The notes under the pieces were generated by a model. It had not been told where the DNA came from. It ran no database searches and saw only the letters and a list, made by a program, of their open reading frames with translations. The position numbers and the translations under genes were made by a program. From NCBI RefSeq assembly GCF_900626155.1, contig NZ_LR130844.1, forward strand, positions 618,060 through 682,059: a DNA stretch of 64,000 nt, read 5' to 3'. Below, one piece after another: positions 1-9,340 of this stretch (position 1 is its first letter; the number at the start of each line of letters is the position of its first letter). This stretch comes from Anaerococcus vaginimassiliensis. Lineage in GTDB: Bacteria; Bacillota; Clostridia; Tissierellales; Peptoniphilaceae.

Positions 1-216
1 TTCTACTGTTATTATATTATCTTTTGATACTATAACTTTTATGTAATCACAACGACCAGCTAGAGCCTCATCTACGGAGTTGTCTACTACTTCGTATACT
101 AGGTGGTGAAGCCCTCTCTCACTGGTTGATCCTATATACATACCAGGTCTTAGTCTAACTGGCTCAAGCCCCTCTAAGACCCTGATGTTACCAGCATCAT
201 AATTATTTTCTTGCAT
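1..216 (-). CDS. gyrB: DNA gyrase subunit B, N-terminal fragment
   Basis: This is the 5' end of gyrB; the gene continues past the left edge of the window. The 72 visible codons read MQENNYDAG, then the GyrB ATPase-domain start with [15 protein letters not shown] and [16 protein letters not shown]; the last stretch holds the Glu and Asn that act in ATP hydrolysis and Mg binding in GHKL ATPases. Gyrase B supplies the ATP-driven strand passage that introduces negative supercoils. ATG at 216-214 is preceded by a GAAAGGAA Shine-Dalgarno inside the last codons of recF, one base upstream of which recF stops, so the two are co-transcribed. ParE is the only close alternative; the position next to recF favours GyrB. 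Confidence 0.96.
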   Translation of the reverse strand, partial: MQENNYDAGNIRVLEGLEPVRLRPGMYIGSTSERGLHHLVYEVVDNSVDEALAGRCDYIKVIVSKDNIITVE

Positions 217-217
217 A

Positions 218-1297
218 CTATTCCTTTCTAATATTTCCATCCACTATATAAGATATCTTATCTTTATCTATATATTCCAAACTCTTTGTATTAGTTGCAG
301 TGATTATTGTTTGATAACCTCTTAGGTTTTCTAGTAAAAATAAGGATCTTTTCTCATCAAGCTCTGAAAATACATCATCAAACAAAATAACAGCCTCATC
401 GCCTGTTACTTCCTTAGTTAGTTTAACCTCTGCAAGCCTTATATTTAGAATTGCAGATCTCTGTTGCCCTTGGGAGGCAAAGTTTTTAGTATTTTTACCA
501 TTTATAGAAATTTCTATATCGTCTCTATGGATTCCCTTTTGGGTAGTTAAATATTTAAGGTCATTTGCTCTGCCTTTTTTAAATTCTTCTACATAAGAAG
601 AAAAATCATCTGCCAAAATATCTGGTAGATACTTCATTTCCAAAATTTCACTTCCTTCTGTTAAGGATGAGTTAAACTCTCTAGCAAACTTTTCTAGGAT
701 ATTTACAAATTTCTTCCTTGTCTTATATATACTAAAGCCTAGCTTCATCAAATTTTCATCGAAGGCGTTTAATTGCTCATTAAAATAAGAAGAAGACTTA
801 TTTTTTAAAAGTCTATTCCTCTGGTATAAAATTTTGTCATAATCTCTTTTCTTGGCCTTATAGGAAAAATCAATTCCCTCTATAATTCCATCTATAAGAT
901 CACGCCTTAGATTGGGTCCTTCTTTGATTATTGCAAGGTCTTCTGGAGTAAAGAGGACTATTTTAAAAAGAGACCTTAAATCTTTTCTCCTATCATACTT
1001 TACTCCATTTACAAAAATACTCTTATCCTTATCCTTAACTTCTATAGAAACTTCCTTAAAAGACCTACCCTTTCTAATGGTTCCTTTTAGCCTCATCTGA
1101 CTTTGGGAAAATCTTATAATATCCTTATCCCTAATCTTTTTAAAGCTAGTTCCATTTGCCAAGTAATAGACACTTTCCAAAAGGTTTGTCTTGCCTTGGG
1201 CATTATCTCCTATAAAAATATTGTAATCTTCGTTAAATTCTACACTTTGATAAAAATAATTCCTAAAATTATTAAGTTTTAAATCTTTTATCCACAT
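218..1297 (-). CDS. recF: DNA replication/repair protein RecF
   Basis: RecF is an SMC-like ATPase that helps load RecA at single-strand gaps. The 359-residue length is normal for the family. Visible motifs are the N-terminal LKLNNFRNY, Walker [10 protein letters not shown] at residues 30-38, the ABC-type signature in [18 protein letters not shown] and Walker [15 protein letters not shown] near residue 310. Its ATG overlaps the stop of the upstream S4 gene by one base (TAATG), and gyrB starts one base after its stop, so it is an internal gene of the dnaA-dnaN-S4-recF-gyrB operon. Confidence 0.97.
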   Translation of the reverse strand: MWIKDLKLNNFRNYFYQSVEFNEDYNIFIGDNAQGKTNLLESVYYLANGTSFKKIRDKDIIRFSQSQMRLKGTIRKGRSFKEVSIEVKDKDKSIFVNGVKYDRRKDLRSLFKIVLFTPEDLAIIKEGPNLRRDLIDGIIEGIDFSYKAKKRDYDKILYQRNRLLKNKSSSYFNEQLNAFDENLMKLGFSIYKTRKKFVNILEKFAREFNSSLTEGSEILEMKYLPDILADDFSSYVEEFKKGRANDLKYLTTQKGIHRDDIEISINGKNTKNFASQGQQRSAILNIRLAEVKLTKEVTGDEAVILFDDVFSELDEKRSLFLLENLRGYQTIITATNTKSLEYIDKDKISYIVDGNIRKE

Positions 1298-1503
1298 TAT
1301 ATGATTGTAATTAAAATATCATCGAATTCTAAAGTATCATTTTTGTATAATTTTTTGCCTGGAAGATAGGAAATCTCACCGTTTATTAGGACTCCTTCTT
1401 CTTTTATTATATGTTTAGCAATCCCTCCACTTGGCACTATATTTATAGCTTTTAGGAGGTCTTTGGCTGCTATTACGTCTGCTTCAAATTCTATTTTTTC
1501 CAT
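1297..1503 (-). CDS. yaaA: S4-domain RNA-binding protein YaaA
   Basis: This is a 68-residue S4-domain protein of the YaaA/YlmH type found between dnaN and recF in most Firmicutes. It has the S4 pattern of basic residues with a central VLINGE. It probably binds structured RNA, perhaps rRNA; its role is not settled. I place the start at ATG 1503-1501, which has GAGGAAA just upstream, overlapping the dnaN stop. A longer reading from TTG at 1521 would add six residues without a better ribosome site. The stop overlaps the recF start (TAATG), which suggests translational coupling. Confidence 0.88.
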   Translation of the reverse strand: MEKIEFEADVIAAKDLLKAINIVPSGGIAKHIIKEEGVLINGEISYLPGKKLYKNDTLEFDDILITII

Positions 1504-1510
1504 ATTTTCC

Positions 1511-2623
1511 TCAATTTGCAAGTCTTACTGGTAGAACTAGATAAGTAAAATCTTCATTTTCGTAGCTTGAATTTTCTGGATAAATCAAACATGGATTTAG
1601 AGAAGATTTGAAATTTAATTTAATCTTTGTAGAATCACATGCCTTTACACCTTCTTGCATATATCTTGCGTTAAAGGCTATATCTAAGTTTTCTCCTTTT
1701 TGTTCTACATCTATAACTTCTTTTACATCACCAATCTCAGAGTTTGATTTGATAACCATGGAAGAATCCGCTACTTCTATTTTTATTAGGTTGGCTCTGC
1801 CTGGATCTGCCAATACTTGGGCACGGTCTAGGGAATTTATAAGTTCTCTTTTGTCTAAGATTATAGTTGTTTCTGAAATATCGTTTATTATATTCCTATA
1901 ATCTATGAAGTTTTTATCTATTACCTTGCATTGCATTGTAGTGTTTTCACTTACAAAAATTAAATCATTATCATTTTTGTAAAGTTTAGTCTTAGTATCT
2001 TCCGTAATTATCCTTGACCATTCTATAAGGGATCTTTTAGGAATGATATATTCGCTGTCCTCATAATCTGTCGGATAATCTAATTTCACCTTCTTTAGAG
2101 CTACCCTATAACCATCAAGGGCTACCATATTTAAAGATCCTTCTTTTAGCTCAAATAGAATCCCTGTTAGGGCAAGCTTAGTTTCATCTAAAGTTGTTGC
2201 AAACTCAGTTTGACTTATTGATCTTTTTAGAACGTCATTAGCTATTTCTATAGGTGTAGTTTCCGGAATTTCTATATCATTTTTTTCGAAGTAGTCAAAG
2301 GCTATAAGGTTAAAGTTAGATGATGAACATCTAATGCTTATTTTCCCTTCTTTGTTAGATATAGTGACTAAATCATTAGGCAGTTTTCTAACGATATTAG
2401 ATATAAGACTAGCTTTAACTGCCATTTCTCCTTCTTCATCTACTATAGCATCTACAGAAGTTTTGATAGAAATCTCTCCATCAAATGCCATTAGGTATAA
2501 AGAGTTTTCTTTACACTCAAAGTATATTAATTCATGGATCTGTATATTGGTACTTTTTGAGACAGCCTTACTAGCGATATTAATAGCATCTATCAATTCT
2601 TGCTGATTAATTCTAAATTTCAT
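1511..2623 (-). CDS. dnaN: DNA polymerase III sliding clamp (beta subunit)
   Basis: The beta clamp encircles DNA and tethers the replicative polymerase. The 370-residue protein begins MKFRINQQEL and shows the three repeated clamp domains, ending in the conserved LVLPVRL-type C-terminus. ATG at 2623 follows a good AAGGAG site 4 to 5 bases upstream. The dnaA-dnaN gap of 225 bases holds several DnaA boxes, so dnaN may have its own DnaA-responsive promoter or be read through from dnaA. Confidence 0.97.
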   Translation of the reverse strand: MKFRINQQELIDAINIASKAVSKSTNIQIHELIYFECKENSLYLMAFDGEISIKTSVDAIVDEEGEMAVKASLISNIVRKLPNDLVTISNKEGKISIRCSSSNFNLIAFDYFEKNDIEIPETTPIEIANDVLKRSISQTEFATTLDETKLALTGILFELKEGSLNMVALDGYRVALKKVKLDYPTDYEDSEYIIPKRSLIEWSRIITEDTKTKLYKNDNDLIFVSENTTMQCKVIDKNFIDYRNIINDISETTIILDKRELINSLDRAQVLADPGRANLIKIEVADSSMVIKSNSEIGDVKEVIDVEQKGENLDIAFNARYMQEGVKACDSTKIKLNFKSSLNPCLIYPENSSYENEDFTYLVLPVRLAN

Positions 2624-2681
2624 ATTTGCTCCTTAACTTATTATATATACTTAGTAGTATTATTAGTAGGGGGTGTATATA

Positions 2682-2833
2682 TGTGGATAAGTTCCTTAAA
2701 CATTTTGATTTAGCCAATAACCCTTGGTGATAAGATGTGGGTACAAAAAGGACAAAGTCGCTAGTTTTCCACATTATCCACAGGATACAAGCTTAAAGAT
2801 CATCAAATAAACTTATCAACATACTTATCCACA
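2682..2833. promoter_or_regulatory. DnaA-box cluster between dnaA and dnaN
   Basis: Three exact TTATCCACA boxes are present: 2682-2690 (on the minus strand), 2774-2782 and 2825-2833 (plus strand). A near-consensus TTATCAACA lies at 2813-2821. They sit just downstream of dnaA, the incDE position of the bipartite Bacillus origin. They could serve replication initiation, dnaN control, or both. Confidence 0.85.
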
Positions 2834-2848
2834 GACTTATAAACAATA

Positions 2849-4228
2849 TTACTCTGTTAGATCTTTATATAGACTTTCTATTTCTTTTTTGAAGTCTTCA
2901 TCATCTTCTATTTGCTTTTGGATTTTTTCTATACCATGAATTATTGTCGTATGGTCTCTATCGAAAGAATTAGCAATTGTTACTAAAGAATCATTTAGGA
3001 TTTCTCTTGATAGATACATGGCAATTTGCCTTGGATTTACAATTTCTTTCTTTCTAGATTTTCCCTTAAGATCAGTTAGCTTTACTCCATATTTATCAGC
3101 TACTTGTTTTTGAATATCTTCGATATTTACGTGTTTTTTCTTATTTTGAACTCTAGTTCCAACGCCAATTATGGCATCTTCCATGGTAACTACTTCTCTA
3201 TTGTCTGATTTAGCATAGGCTATAGCTGTAGATAAAGCTCCCTCAAGGTCTCTTATGTTTGTGTCGATATTTTCAGCTATATAAAATAATATTTCATTAT
3301 CTATATAAGCACCTAGCTGATCGAGCTTTTTTTGGAGTATTGCGACTCTAGTTTCAAAGTCTGGCTTTCCAATATCAACTATAATTCCCCAAGAAAATCT
3401 TGAAACGAGCCTATCTTCTAGACGCTTTATTTCTTTTGGTGGTCTATCCGATGATATTACGATTTGCTTGCCTGTATTATAAAGGTCGTTAAAGGTATGG
3501 AAGAACTCTTCTTGTGTTCCTTCCTTTCCAGCTATAAACTGGATATCATCTATAAGAAGGATATCCACAGACCTGTATTTTTCTCTAAATTTCTCATTTT
3601 TGGTAGACCTTAGGGCTGCAATCATTTCATTGGTAAATTTCTCACTAGATAAATACATAACATAGGCATCATCTCTGTTATCTAAGATTTCATGAGCTAT
3701 AGCTTGCATTAAGTGAGTTTTCCCTAAACCGCTTTCTCCATATATAAAGAGAGGATTGTATAATCTCGCCTGTGATTTGTTGGAAATATTTTGAGCAACT
3801 GCCTGACTCACCCCAAGGGCATATTGGTTGGATTTACCTTCTACAAAGTTTTCAAAGATATTTTCATCTTCAAGTTGAGGCCTAGGAAAAGATGTCACTT
3901 GATTTATTCTCATTTGCCCATTTGAATCGTAATCCTTACCTAAGGTTAGGACTTTGTTGTAATTTTCAGCATCTTTAGCAACTACTGATACCTTTAGGTC
4001 TTTACCAGTCTTATCCTTTATGTTATCTAAAGCAAGTTGTAATTGAGGTGTCCATATTTTTTCATAGATAAAAAGTGTGTCTTTTTTTGGAACCTCAAGA
4101 TATAAAACACCATTGTACATGTTTAGTGGCTTTAAAATACTAATCCATGTATTAAATTGCTGGGTATCCGTTACATGCACTTTCATTTCGTTTTTTAATT
4201 CATCTGTAATGTATTCTAGATTCGTCAT
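2849..4228 (-). CDS. dnaA: Chromosomal replication initiator protein DnaA
   Basis: DnaA binds DnaA boxes, melts oriC and recruits the helicase. The 459-residue protein shows the N-terminal domain I, a linker, the AAA+ domain with Walker A GESGLGKT at residues 164-171, Walker B ILLIDDIQFI, and the C-terminal DnaA-box helix-turn-helix with DRDHTTIIHG, the family signature. ATG at 4228 follows an AAGGTAGG-type ribosome site. It is the first gene of the operon reading toward gyrB and is flanked on both sides by DnaA boxes, which suggests autoregulation. Confidence 0.99.
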   Translation of the reverse strand: MTNLEYITDELKNEMKVHVTDTQQFNTWISILKPLNMYNGVLYLEVPKKDTLFIYEKIWTPQLQLALDNIKDKTGKDLKVSVVAKDAENYNKVLTLGKDYDSNGQMRINQVTSFPRPQLEDENIFENFVEGKSNQYALGVSQAVAQNISNKSQARLYNPLFIYGESGLGKTHLMQAIAHEILDNRDDAYVMYLSSEKFTNEMIAALRSTKNEKFREKYRSVDILLIDDIQFIAGKEGTQEEFFHTFNDLYNTGKQIVISSDRPPKEIKRLEDRLVSRFSWGIIVDIGKPDFETRVAILQKKLDQLGAYIDNEILFYIAENIDTNIRDLEGALSTAIAYAKSDNREVVTMEDAIIGVGTRVQNKKKHVNIEDIQKQVADKYGVKLTDLKGKSRKKEIVNPRQIAMYLSREILNDSLVTIANSFDRDHTTIIHGIEKIQKQIEDDEDFKKEIESLYKDLTE

Positions 4229-4258
4229 CCATCCTACCTTCCTTCAAAAGTTATACAC

Positions 4259-4288
4259 ATAATATAAATGTCTAATTACTAAAGTTAA
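4259..4288 (-). promoter_or_regulatory. Candidate dnaA promoter
   Basis: Read on the minus strand, TTAACT (4288-4283) and TATTAT (4264-4259) are separated by 18 bases and lie about 30 bases upstream of the dnaA ATG. DnaA boxes lie just upstream of the -35 element, consistent with autorepression. The match is moderate. Confidence 0.5.
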
Positions 4289-4304
4289 CTTAGAAAAAAT
4301 AGAC

Positions 4305-4740
4305 TTATCCCCAGATATAGGATAACTTGTGGATAACTTTTATGTTGATAATTGTATTAGCTTAAAAATAAGGATTATGTAAGATAATTATAGGAAAAAA
4401 TAAAAACTCTATAAATTTATCCACAGGAAAGACTTAAATTTAGCTTTAAAATACACTTATACATATACTTTTACACAAGCAATTATACTATAAACAAGCT
4501 GTTTAATCAACTTATCCACATTTTTATTTTAAAATTTGGGAAAAGTCAAAATAGGTTTCTGAAAAATAAGTGGATATGTGGATAAGTCTGTGTATTTATT
4601 TAGGTTTTTTCATAGTTTTTATAAAAAAGCTTAAAATTAGACAAGATAAAATAAAGTATTAGTTAATTTTACAAAAATATTCACTGAAAAAGTCTGTCAA
4701 AAACTTGTGCACAAAAAACTTCTACACAAAGTTATCAACA
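4305..4740. other. Chromosomal replication origin oriC (DnaA-box region)
   Basis: The roughly 700-base gap between dnaA and rpmH has no gene and carries several DnaA boxes. Exact TTATCCACA copies are at 4328-4336 (minus), 4417-4425 (plus), 4512-4520 (plus) and 4577-4585 (minus). Near matches are TTATCCCCA at 4305-4313 and TTATCAACA at 4732-4740. The intervening sequence is extremely AT-rich and could unwind. Gene orientation flips here: the dnaA arm runs left and rpmH onward runs right, so both arms are transcribed away from the origin. The exact unwinding element cannot be fixed by eye. Confidence 0.92.
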
Positions 4741-4862
4741 ATGAATTTATATTCGATATAACCTAGTAAAAATGATATAATATACAATATTAAAATAGAT
4801 ATTATTCAATAATTTAATCTTCCAAAAGACTATAATAAGTAGATTATTTTTTATTAAATATC

Positions 4863-4891
4863 TTGACAGATTAGCTTTATTTCAATATAAT
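4863..4891 (+). promoter_or_regulatory. rpmH promoter
   Basis: A consensus sigma-A promoter is visible: TTGACA at 4863-4868, a 17-base spacer, TATAAT at 4886-4891. It lies 35 bases upstream of the rpmH start and is the strongest match to consensus in the window. Confidence 0.88.
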
Positions 4892-4925
4892 AGTAGGAGT
4901 CAAAAAAAGAGTAGGAGGTGTAAGC

Positions 4926-5060
4926 ATGAAGAGAACTTATCAACCAAACAGAAGAAAAAGATCTAAAGACCACGGCTTCAGAAAAAGAATGTCAAGCCCA
5001 GGTGGAAGAAGAGTGCTTAAAGCTAGAAGAAGAAAAAACAGAAAAAAATTATCTGCTTAA
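4926..5060 (+). CDS. rpmH: 50S ribosomal protein L34
   Basis: This 44-residue gene begins [18 protein letters not shown] and ends RKKLSA. It contains the L34 signature [17 protein letters not shown]34 is a small, highly basic protein of the large ribosomal subunit. AGGAGG at 4913-4918 is well placed. It heads the rpmH-rnpA-yidD-yidC-jag cluster that flanks oriC in most bacteria. Confidence 0.98.
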   Translation: MKRTYQPNRRKRSKDHGFRKRMSSPGGRRVLKARRRKNRKKLSA

Positions 5061-5086
5061 GTTAGACAATTATATACAGGTTAAAT

Positions 5087-5107
5087 AGAGGGCCTTTTTA
5101 AGGCTCT
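5087..5107 (+). terminator. Weak hairpin between rpmH and rnpA
   Basis: AGAG-GCCTT and AAGGC-TCT pair around a short T loop, with one bulged G, followed by a poor T tract. It may act as a partial terminator that lowers rnpA expression relative to rpmH. Confidence 0.4.
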
Positions 5108-5152
5108 TGTTTATATAATTTTAACTTCCGCAGAATAGTTAAGAAGTGTTTA

Positions 5153-5503
5153 ATGGAAAAAAGAATTAGTTTAAGAAAAGACACAGACTTTCAAAGAGTT
5201 TACAAAAAAAACCAAGCTTTTTACAACAGGGACTTTACGATTCTTATAAAGAAAAATAACCTAGACCATCCACGCTTTGGATTTACTATAAGTAAGAAGG
5301 TAGGAAAGGCGAATGTCAGAAATTCCCTTAAGAGAAAGCTAAGAGACATAGTTAGGTTAAATTATTCTAATATAAACAATGTTGATATTGTAATTATACC
5401 TAAGAAACATACGACAGATTTTACTTACGATAAATTAAAAAAATCTTTGGGTCACGTTTTAAGTAAAGCTTTTAAAAAGAAGATGATTTTTTATGTTAAA
5501 TAA
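5153..5503 (+). CDS. rnpA: Ribonuclease P protein component
   Basis: RnpA is the protein cofactor of RNase P, which trims the 5' leader of tRNA precursors. The 116-residue product starts [13 protein letters not shown] and has the family core with [27 protein letters not shown], the RNA-binding region (RNR motif). The length is typical. yidD overlaps its 3' end by 11 bases, so both are in the rpmH operon. Confidence 0.97.
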   Translation: MEKRISLRKDTDFQRVYKKNQAFYNRDFTILIKKNNLDHPRFGFTISKKVGKANVRNSLKRKLRDIVRLNYSNINNVDIVIIPKKHTTDFTYDKLKKSLGHVLSKAFKKKMIFYVK

Positions 5504-5708
5504 AATTTTCATTAAGATGATAAGGTTTTATCAAAGATTTATTTCTCCACAATTAGGATATTCAAAGTGCAAGTACTATCCAACTTGTTCCCAATACGCC
5601 CTTGAGGCCTTTAACAAGTATGGATTTTTCAAGGCATTTTCTATGTCTTTGTGGAGAATTTTACGATGTAATCCATTTTCTAAGGGTGGATATGACCCAG
5701 TAGATTAG
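5493..5708 (+). CDS. yidD: Membrane protein insertion efficiency factor YidD
   Basis: YidD is a small membrane-associated protein that assists YidC-dependent insertion. The 71-residue product contains the diagnostic [29 protein letters not shown] with its three conserved cysteines and the trailing [16 protein letters not shown]. It overlaps rnpA and lies directly upstream of yidC, the invariant family context. Confidence 0.97.
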   Translation: MLNKIFIKMIRFYQRFISPQLGYSKCKYYPTCSQYALEAFNKYGFFKAFSMSLWRILRCNPFSKGGYDPVD

Positions 5709-5739
5709 TACCTACAGATTAATAATAGATGGAGTTTAT

Positions 5740-6474
5740 ATGTTCAATTTTATAGCCAGTATTTTAGGTAAACTGATGAGATGGACTTATGATAGCCTCT
5801 CAGCAAATTTTGCAGAACCTACAAATATTAGTTTTTATGCCATAGCAATAATATTAATGACCTTGCTTGTAAGTCTTATGATTATACCAATGACCATAAG
5901 CCAACAAAAACAAGCAGAAAGAACTAAGGTTTTTAAACCAAAGATGGAAGAAATCCAAAAGAAATATGGCTACGACCAACAGATAATGCAACAAAAAATG
6001 CAACAACTTTACAAGGAAGAAGGGGTAACCCCTGGTATTTCAGGTTGTCTAGTAATGATAATTCAAATTTTAGTCCTATTTGGCTTGTTTAGAATGATGA
6101 GTGATACCACAAAGTATGTATTCCCAGAAGGACTGGACAATGTAAAGACAAACTTCTATTGGATACCAACCCTTCTTGATAAAGACCCTTACTGGTTTGG
6201 TCTTCCACTACTAACAAGTTTATCCCAATTTGCAGTTCAGCTTTTCTCAATGAAAACTAACCCACAAATGCAACAAGGTGGAGCTATGGGAGGAATGAAT
6301 AACATGTTCCTTCTTATGCCATTGATGTATTTCTTTGTATTTAGAGGATTACCAGCAGGTTTGCCACTATATTACACCCTAAGTTCTTTATTTAGACTTG
6401 TAATAATGGTAATAATGCATTTTGCTATGAGAAATAAAAAAGAGGATCTAGTAGATGAAAAAGTCAATAATTAA
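5740..6474 (+). CDS. yidC: Membrane protein insertase YidC/Oxa1
   Basis: YidC inserts and folds membrane proteins, alone or with Sec. The 244-residue protein is the short Gram-positive form without the large periplasmic domain. It shows five likely membrane segments, a cytosolic basic loop after residue 50 (QQKQAERTKVFKPKMEEIQKKYG), the conserved GISGCLVMIIQ and a C-terminal YYTLSSLFRLV. No lipobox is seen, unlike some SpoIIIJ proteins. jag begins inside its last 20 bases. Confidence 0.95.
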   Translation: MFNFIASILGKLMRWTYDSLSANFAEPTNISFYAIAIILMTLLVSLMIIPMTISQQKQAERTKVFKPKMEEIQKKYGYDQQIMQQKMQQLYKEEGVTPGISGCLVMIIQILVLFGLFRMMSDTTKYVFPEGLDNVKTNFYWIPTLLDKDPYWFGLPLLTSLSQFAVQLFSMKTNPQMQQGGAMGGMNNMFLLMPLMYFFVFRGLPAGLPLYYTLSSLFRLVIMVIMHFAMRNKKEDLVDEKVNN

Positions 6475-7330
6475 AAGTGCAAAAACAAAAGATGCAGCTA
6501 TTGAGCTTGCCCTAGATGAAATTGGTAAAAGTAAAGACGAAGTTGAAATAGAAATACTAGAAGAAGAATCTAGTGGATTTTTAGGATTAATTGGAAACAA
6601 AGATGCCGTAGTTAGAGTAAGCTACGAAGAGGATATAAAAGAAGCTCTATCTAATTTAGAAAGAGAAATTGAATCTACAAAGTCTTTTGGAACAGAAAAT
6701 GAAGATTTTGAAGCAGATAAGGATATAGAAGCTCCAGAAGAAATAGTAGAAATCAAAGAAGATGAAAAAGAGACTCTAAAGACTGATATAGAAGAAAAAG
6801 ATCAAGAAATAGAAGTTATAGAAGAAAAAAAAGAAGTAGTAGATTACGGCAGAGCTAAACAACAATCAGATATAGACAAGTTCTATGAGTCAAAAGAGCT
6901 TCTCGAAAATATACTAAAGGCTATGCATTTTGAAAATGTTAGTGTAATAGGAAATCTTGAAGACAACATTATAAAACTTGAAGCAAAAGTAGATGAAAAA
7001 GATACAGGAATTGCCATAGGTAAGGGCGGAGTTACCCTAGATGCAATTGAGCTTATAGTAAGAAAAGCAGTTGATTCTAGAAGAAATAATGTTAGACTTA
7101 ATATAGATATTAACAACTACAAGAAACGCAGAGATGAGAAAATAATTGATCTTGCAGCAGATACTGCAAGAAAGGTTGCTAAGAGTAAGAAAAGTTGGAA
7201 TCTAAGATATATGAATTCATATGAGAGAAGACTTGCCCATGAAGAAATCTCTAAACATAAAAATGTCTCTAGCCACTCAGAAGGAGTAGAGCCAAGAAGA
7301 TATGTAGTTGTAGATTATATTGAAGAATGA
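6455..7330 (+). CDS. jag: RNA-binding protein Jag/KhpB (Jag-N, KH, R3H)
   Basis: Jag/KhpB is an RNA-binding partner of KhpA that affects cell elongation and division in Firmicutes. The 291-residue protein has an N-terminal Jag-N domain (residues 1-50), a long acidic Glu-rich linker (about 60-130), a KH domain with GKGGVTLDAIELIVRKAV, and a C-terminal R3H domain with YERRLAHEEI. Its start lies inside yidC (20-base overlap), which indicates coupled expression. The acidic linker is longer than in many homologues but this region is variable. Confidence 0.94.
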   Translation: MKKSIIKSAKTKDAAIELALDEIGKSKDEVEIEILEEESSGFLGLIGNKDAVVRVSYEEDIKEALSNLEREIESTKSFGTENEDFEADKDIEAPEEIVEIKEDEKETLKTDIEEKDQEIEVIEEKKEVVDYGRAKQQSDIDKFYESKELLENILKAMHFENVSVIGNLEDNIIKLEAKVDEKDTGIAIGKGGVTLDAIELIVRKAVDSRRNNVRLNIDINNYKKRRDEKIIDLAADTARKVAKSKKSWNLRYMNSYERRLAHEEISKHKNVSSHSEGVEPRRYVVVDYIEE

Positions 7331-7346
7331 AAATTAAAGAATAAAT

Positions 7347-7378
7347 AAAAGCTTGTGCTTTAATGCACAAGCTTTTTT
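7347..7378. terminator. Bidirectional terminator between jag and the Na/Pi gene
   Basis: A 12-bp stem (AAAAGCTTGTGC, loop TTTAAT, GCACAAGCTTTT) is followed by T residues on the plus strand and preceded by A residues that serve as a T tract on the minus strand. It lies between two convergent genes. Confidence 0.9.
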
Positions 7379-7392
7379 AGTTGTTAATATTT

Positions 7393-7408
7393 TGTTTCAC
7401 GTGAAACT
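7393..7408. promoter_or_regulatory. parS centromere site 1
   Basis: TGTTTCACGTGAAACT differs from the parS consensus TGTTTCACGTGAAACA only at the last base. It lies between the jag terminator and the stop of the Na/Pi gene and should be bound by the ParB encoded at 16192. Confidence 0.9.
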
Positions 7409-9137
7409 ATAAATCTAGATGTCTTTCCAATCTATTATATGCTTCTATCATTTCATCATCGTCATCTTCGAATTTGGCATGACTTATTGTATGAACTTTA
7501 ACTGGTTCCATAGTAAGTCTTGCAATATTGTATGCATGGTCACCAATTCTTTCCATAGTGGATAAGATATCGTTAAATACATAAGAAGCTATAGAAGTCA
7601 TATCCTCACCATTAGCAAGTCTCTTGTAGTGAGCTTTTCTAAGGGTTGTTTCCATCATATCTAGCGCTGATTCATCTTCACTAAGTCTAGAAAATAGAGC
7701 CTGATCTTTAGTTTCAAAGACTTCTATTGATCCAACGAAGTTATTTATAACAAGATCATAGATATCTTCAAGATCGCTTAGGGCTTCTTTGTTGTAGCTT
7801 GCACCAGATTCGTATATTTCTTCGTAATATTCACCTAAGTTTTGAGCAAGATCTGATATTCTTTCTACATTTATTTGAATTTGTAGATAATTTTGAACTT
7901 CAGCTTCTAGGTCAGATGATCCTGAACTTTGAGCAATGGCTAATAAATACGCTTGGATTTTTGTATCCATGTCATTTACTATCGATTCTGCTTGGTTAGC
8001 TGTTTCTAAGTATTTTTTATCATTTTCAAGTAAATATTGCTTGGTTTGCTTTAAGTTTTCAAGAGCAACTTTTGATTCTTTTTGTACAGCAGATCTTATT
8101 TGATCAAGAGCAGCTGCAGGGAAAGTATCAATTAGTCTTTCGTCTAACTCGATATTTCCAAGTTCTGAGAATATTGAATCCTTACCAGGAATAAGTTTTC
8201 TAAGAATTTTTCCAACGTATTTAATAGTAGGTAAGAAAATAACCATACCAACGAAGTTAAATATGAAATGTCCTACTGCTATTGTCATAAGTTTGTTTGC
8301 ACCAATGGCTGATGCCACTGTTTTAACTAAATTTTCATATGGACCAATGAATACTAAGAACACTACTGAAATTATAACGTTAAATAGAACGTGGAATGTA
8401 GAAGTTCTTCTTGCAGAAAGTGATCCACCTATTGATGCAAGAATAGCTGTTATACATGTACCAATATTTGCACCAAACATCAAACCCAAGGCAACATTTA
8501 AGCTGATAGCGCCTGAAGCGTAAAGCGACTGAGCTATACCTATAAAGGCTGATGAAGATTGGATAAGAGCAGTCATGCCCGCACCAACTATTACTGCTAT
8601 AATTGGATTTTGTGCCATATTAGCCACTATCTTATCAAACCCATCTAGATTCTTAAGGTCAGATAGAGATCCTCCCATCATTTCAAGTCCTATAAATAGG
8701 AGTCCGAATCCTACCAAAATCTCGCCGATGTATTTATTTTTTCTCTTGGATGCAAACATATAGAAAGCAACACCTATCAAGGCGACAAAATATGATAGGT
8801 ATCCAAGGTCAAAACCTATTAATATAGAAGTAACGGTTGTACCAATATTTGCCCCCATAATTACAGCAATAGCTTGCTCGAGGCTCATTACACCTGCTCT
8901 AACAAAACTTATTGCGATAACTGTGGTTGCAGAAGATGATTGGATTAAACCTGTTATAACTATACCAACCAACACTCCCATTATTGGGTTGGAAGTGTAT
9001 TTCTCTACATAACCGCGAAGCTTGGGGCCTGCAAAGTTTGTTAGGGCATCTCCCATTAGAGAAATACCAAACAAGAATATAGCAAGTCCACCAGCTATTA
9101 GGTTCCACTGTAGAGATCCTAATGATTGTAGTTGCAT
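7407..9137 (-). CDS. Na+/phosphate cotransporter family protein with PhoU-like tail
   Basis: This 576-residue protein belongs to the Na/Pi cotransporter (NptA/YjbB) family, which moves phosphate with Na+. The first 320 residues hold two inverted membrane repeats, each with the QSSSAT/QSSSAF signature (GLIQSSSATT and ALIQSSSAFIG). The last 220 residues are helical and PhoU-like, with acidic residues suited to metal or phosphate sensing. ATG at 9137 follows a GGAGG site. It stands alone, reading toward oriC against the plus-strand genes on either side. Direction of phosphate movement cannot be inferred from sequence. Confidence 0.9.
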   Translation of the reverse strand: MQLQSLGSLQWNLIAGGLAIFLFGISLMGDALTNFAGPKLRGYVEKYTSNPIMGVLVGIVITGLIQSSSATTVIAISFVRAGVMSLEQAIAVIMGANIGTTVTSILIGFDLGYLSYFVALIGVAFYMFASKRKNKYIGEILVGFGLLFIGLEMMGGSLSDLKNLDGFDKIVANMAQNPIIAVIVGAGMTALIQSSSAFIGIAQSLYASGAISLNVALGLMFGANIGTCITAILASIGGSLSARRTSTFHVLFNVIISVVFLVFIGPYENLVKTVASAIGANKLMTIAVGHFIFNFVGMVIFLPTIKYVGKILRKLIPGKDSIFSELGNIELDERLIDTFPAAALDQIRSAVQKESKVALENLKQTKQYLLENDKKYLETANQAESIVNDMDTKIQAYLLAIAQSSGSSDLEAEVQNYLQIQINVERISDLAQNLGEYYEEIYESGASYNKEALSDLEDIYDLVINNFVGSIEVFETKDQALFSRLSEDESALDMMETTLRKAHYKRLANGEDMTSIASYVFNDILSTMERIGDHAYNIARLTMEPVKVHTISHAKFEDDDDEMIEAYNRLERHLDL

Positions 9138-9255
9138 AATCCCTCCAAATATATTTTAAATAATAACTACATCTAATATATCATAATAATTCAAATACAC
9201 CAATTTTTTCTCAAATATTTTAAGACTGCATACAGTCATCTTTGCCTGATAAATG

Positions 9256-9283
9256 TTGACAAATTCGTATTTTCCACTATAAT
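9256..9283 (+). promoter_or_regulatory. mnmE operon promoter
   Basis: TTGACA at 9256-9261 and TATAAT at 9278-9283 are separated by 16 bases and lie about 60 bases upstream of the mnmE start. Both hexamers match consensus exactly. The 200-base gap around it holds nothing else that I recognise. Confidence 0.82.
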
Positions 9284-9340
9284 TCTTATGTTACAAACCA
9301 CTAGTCAAAGTAGTGGATATTATCATACCAAGGAGTGAAA

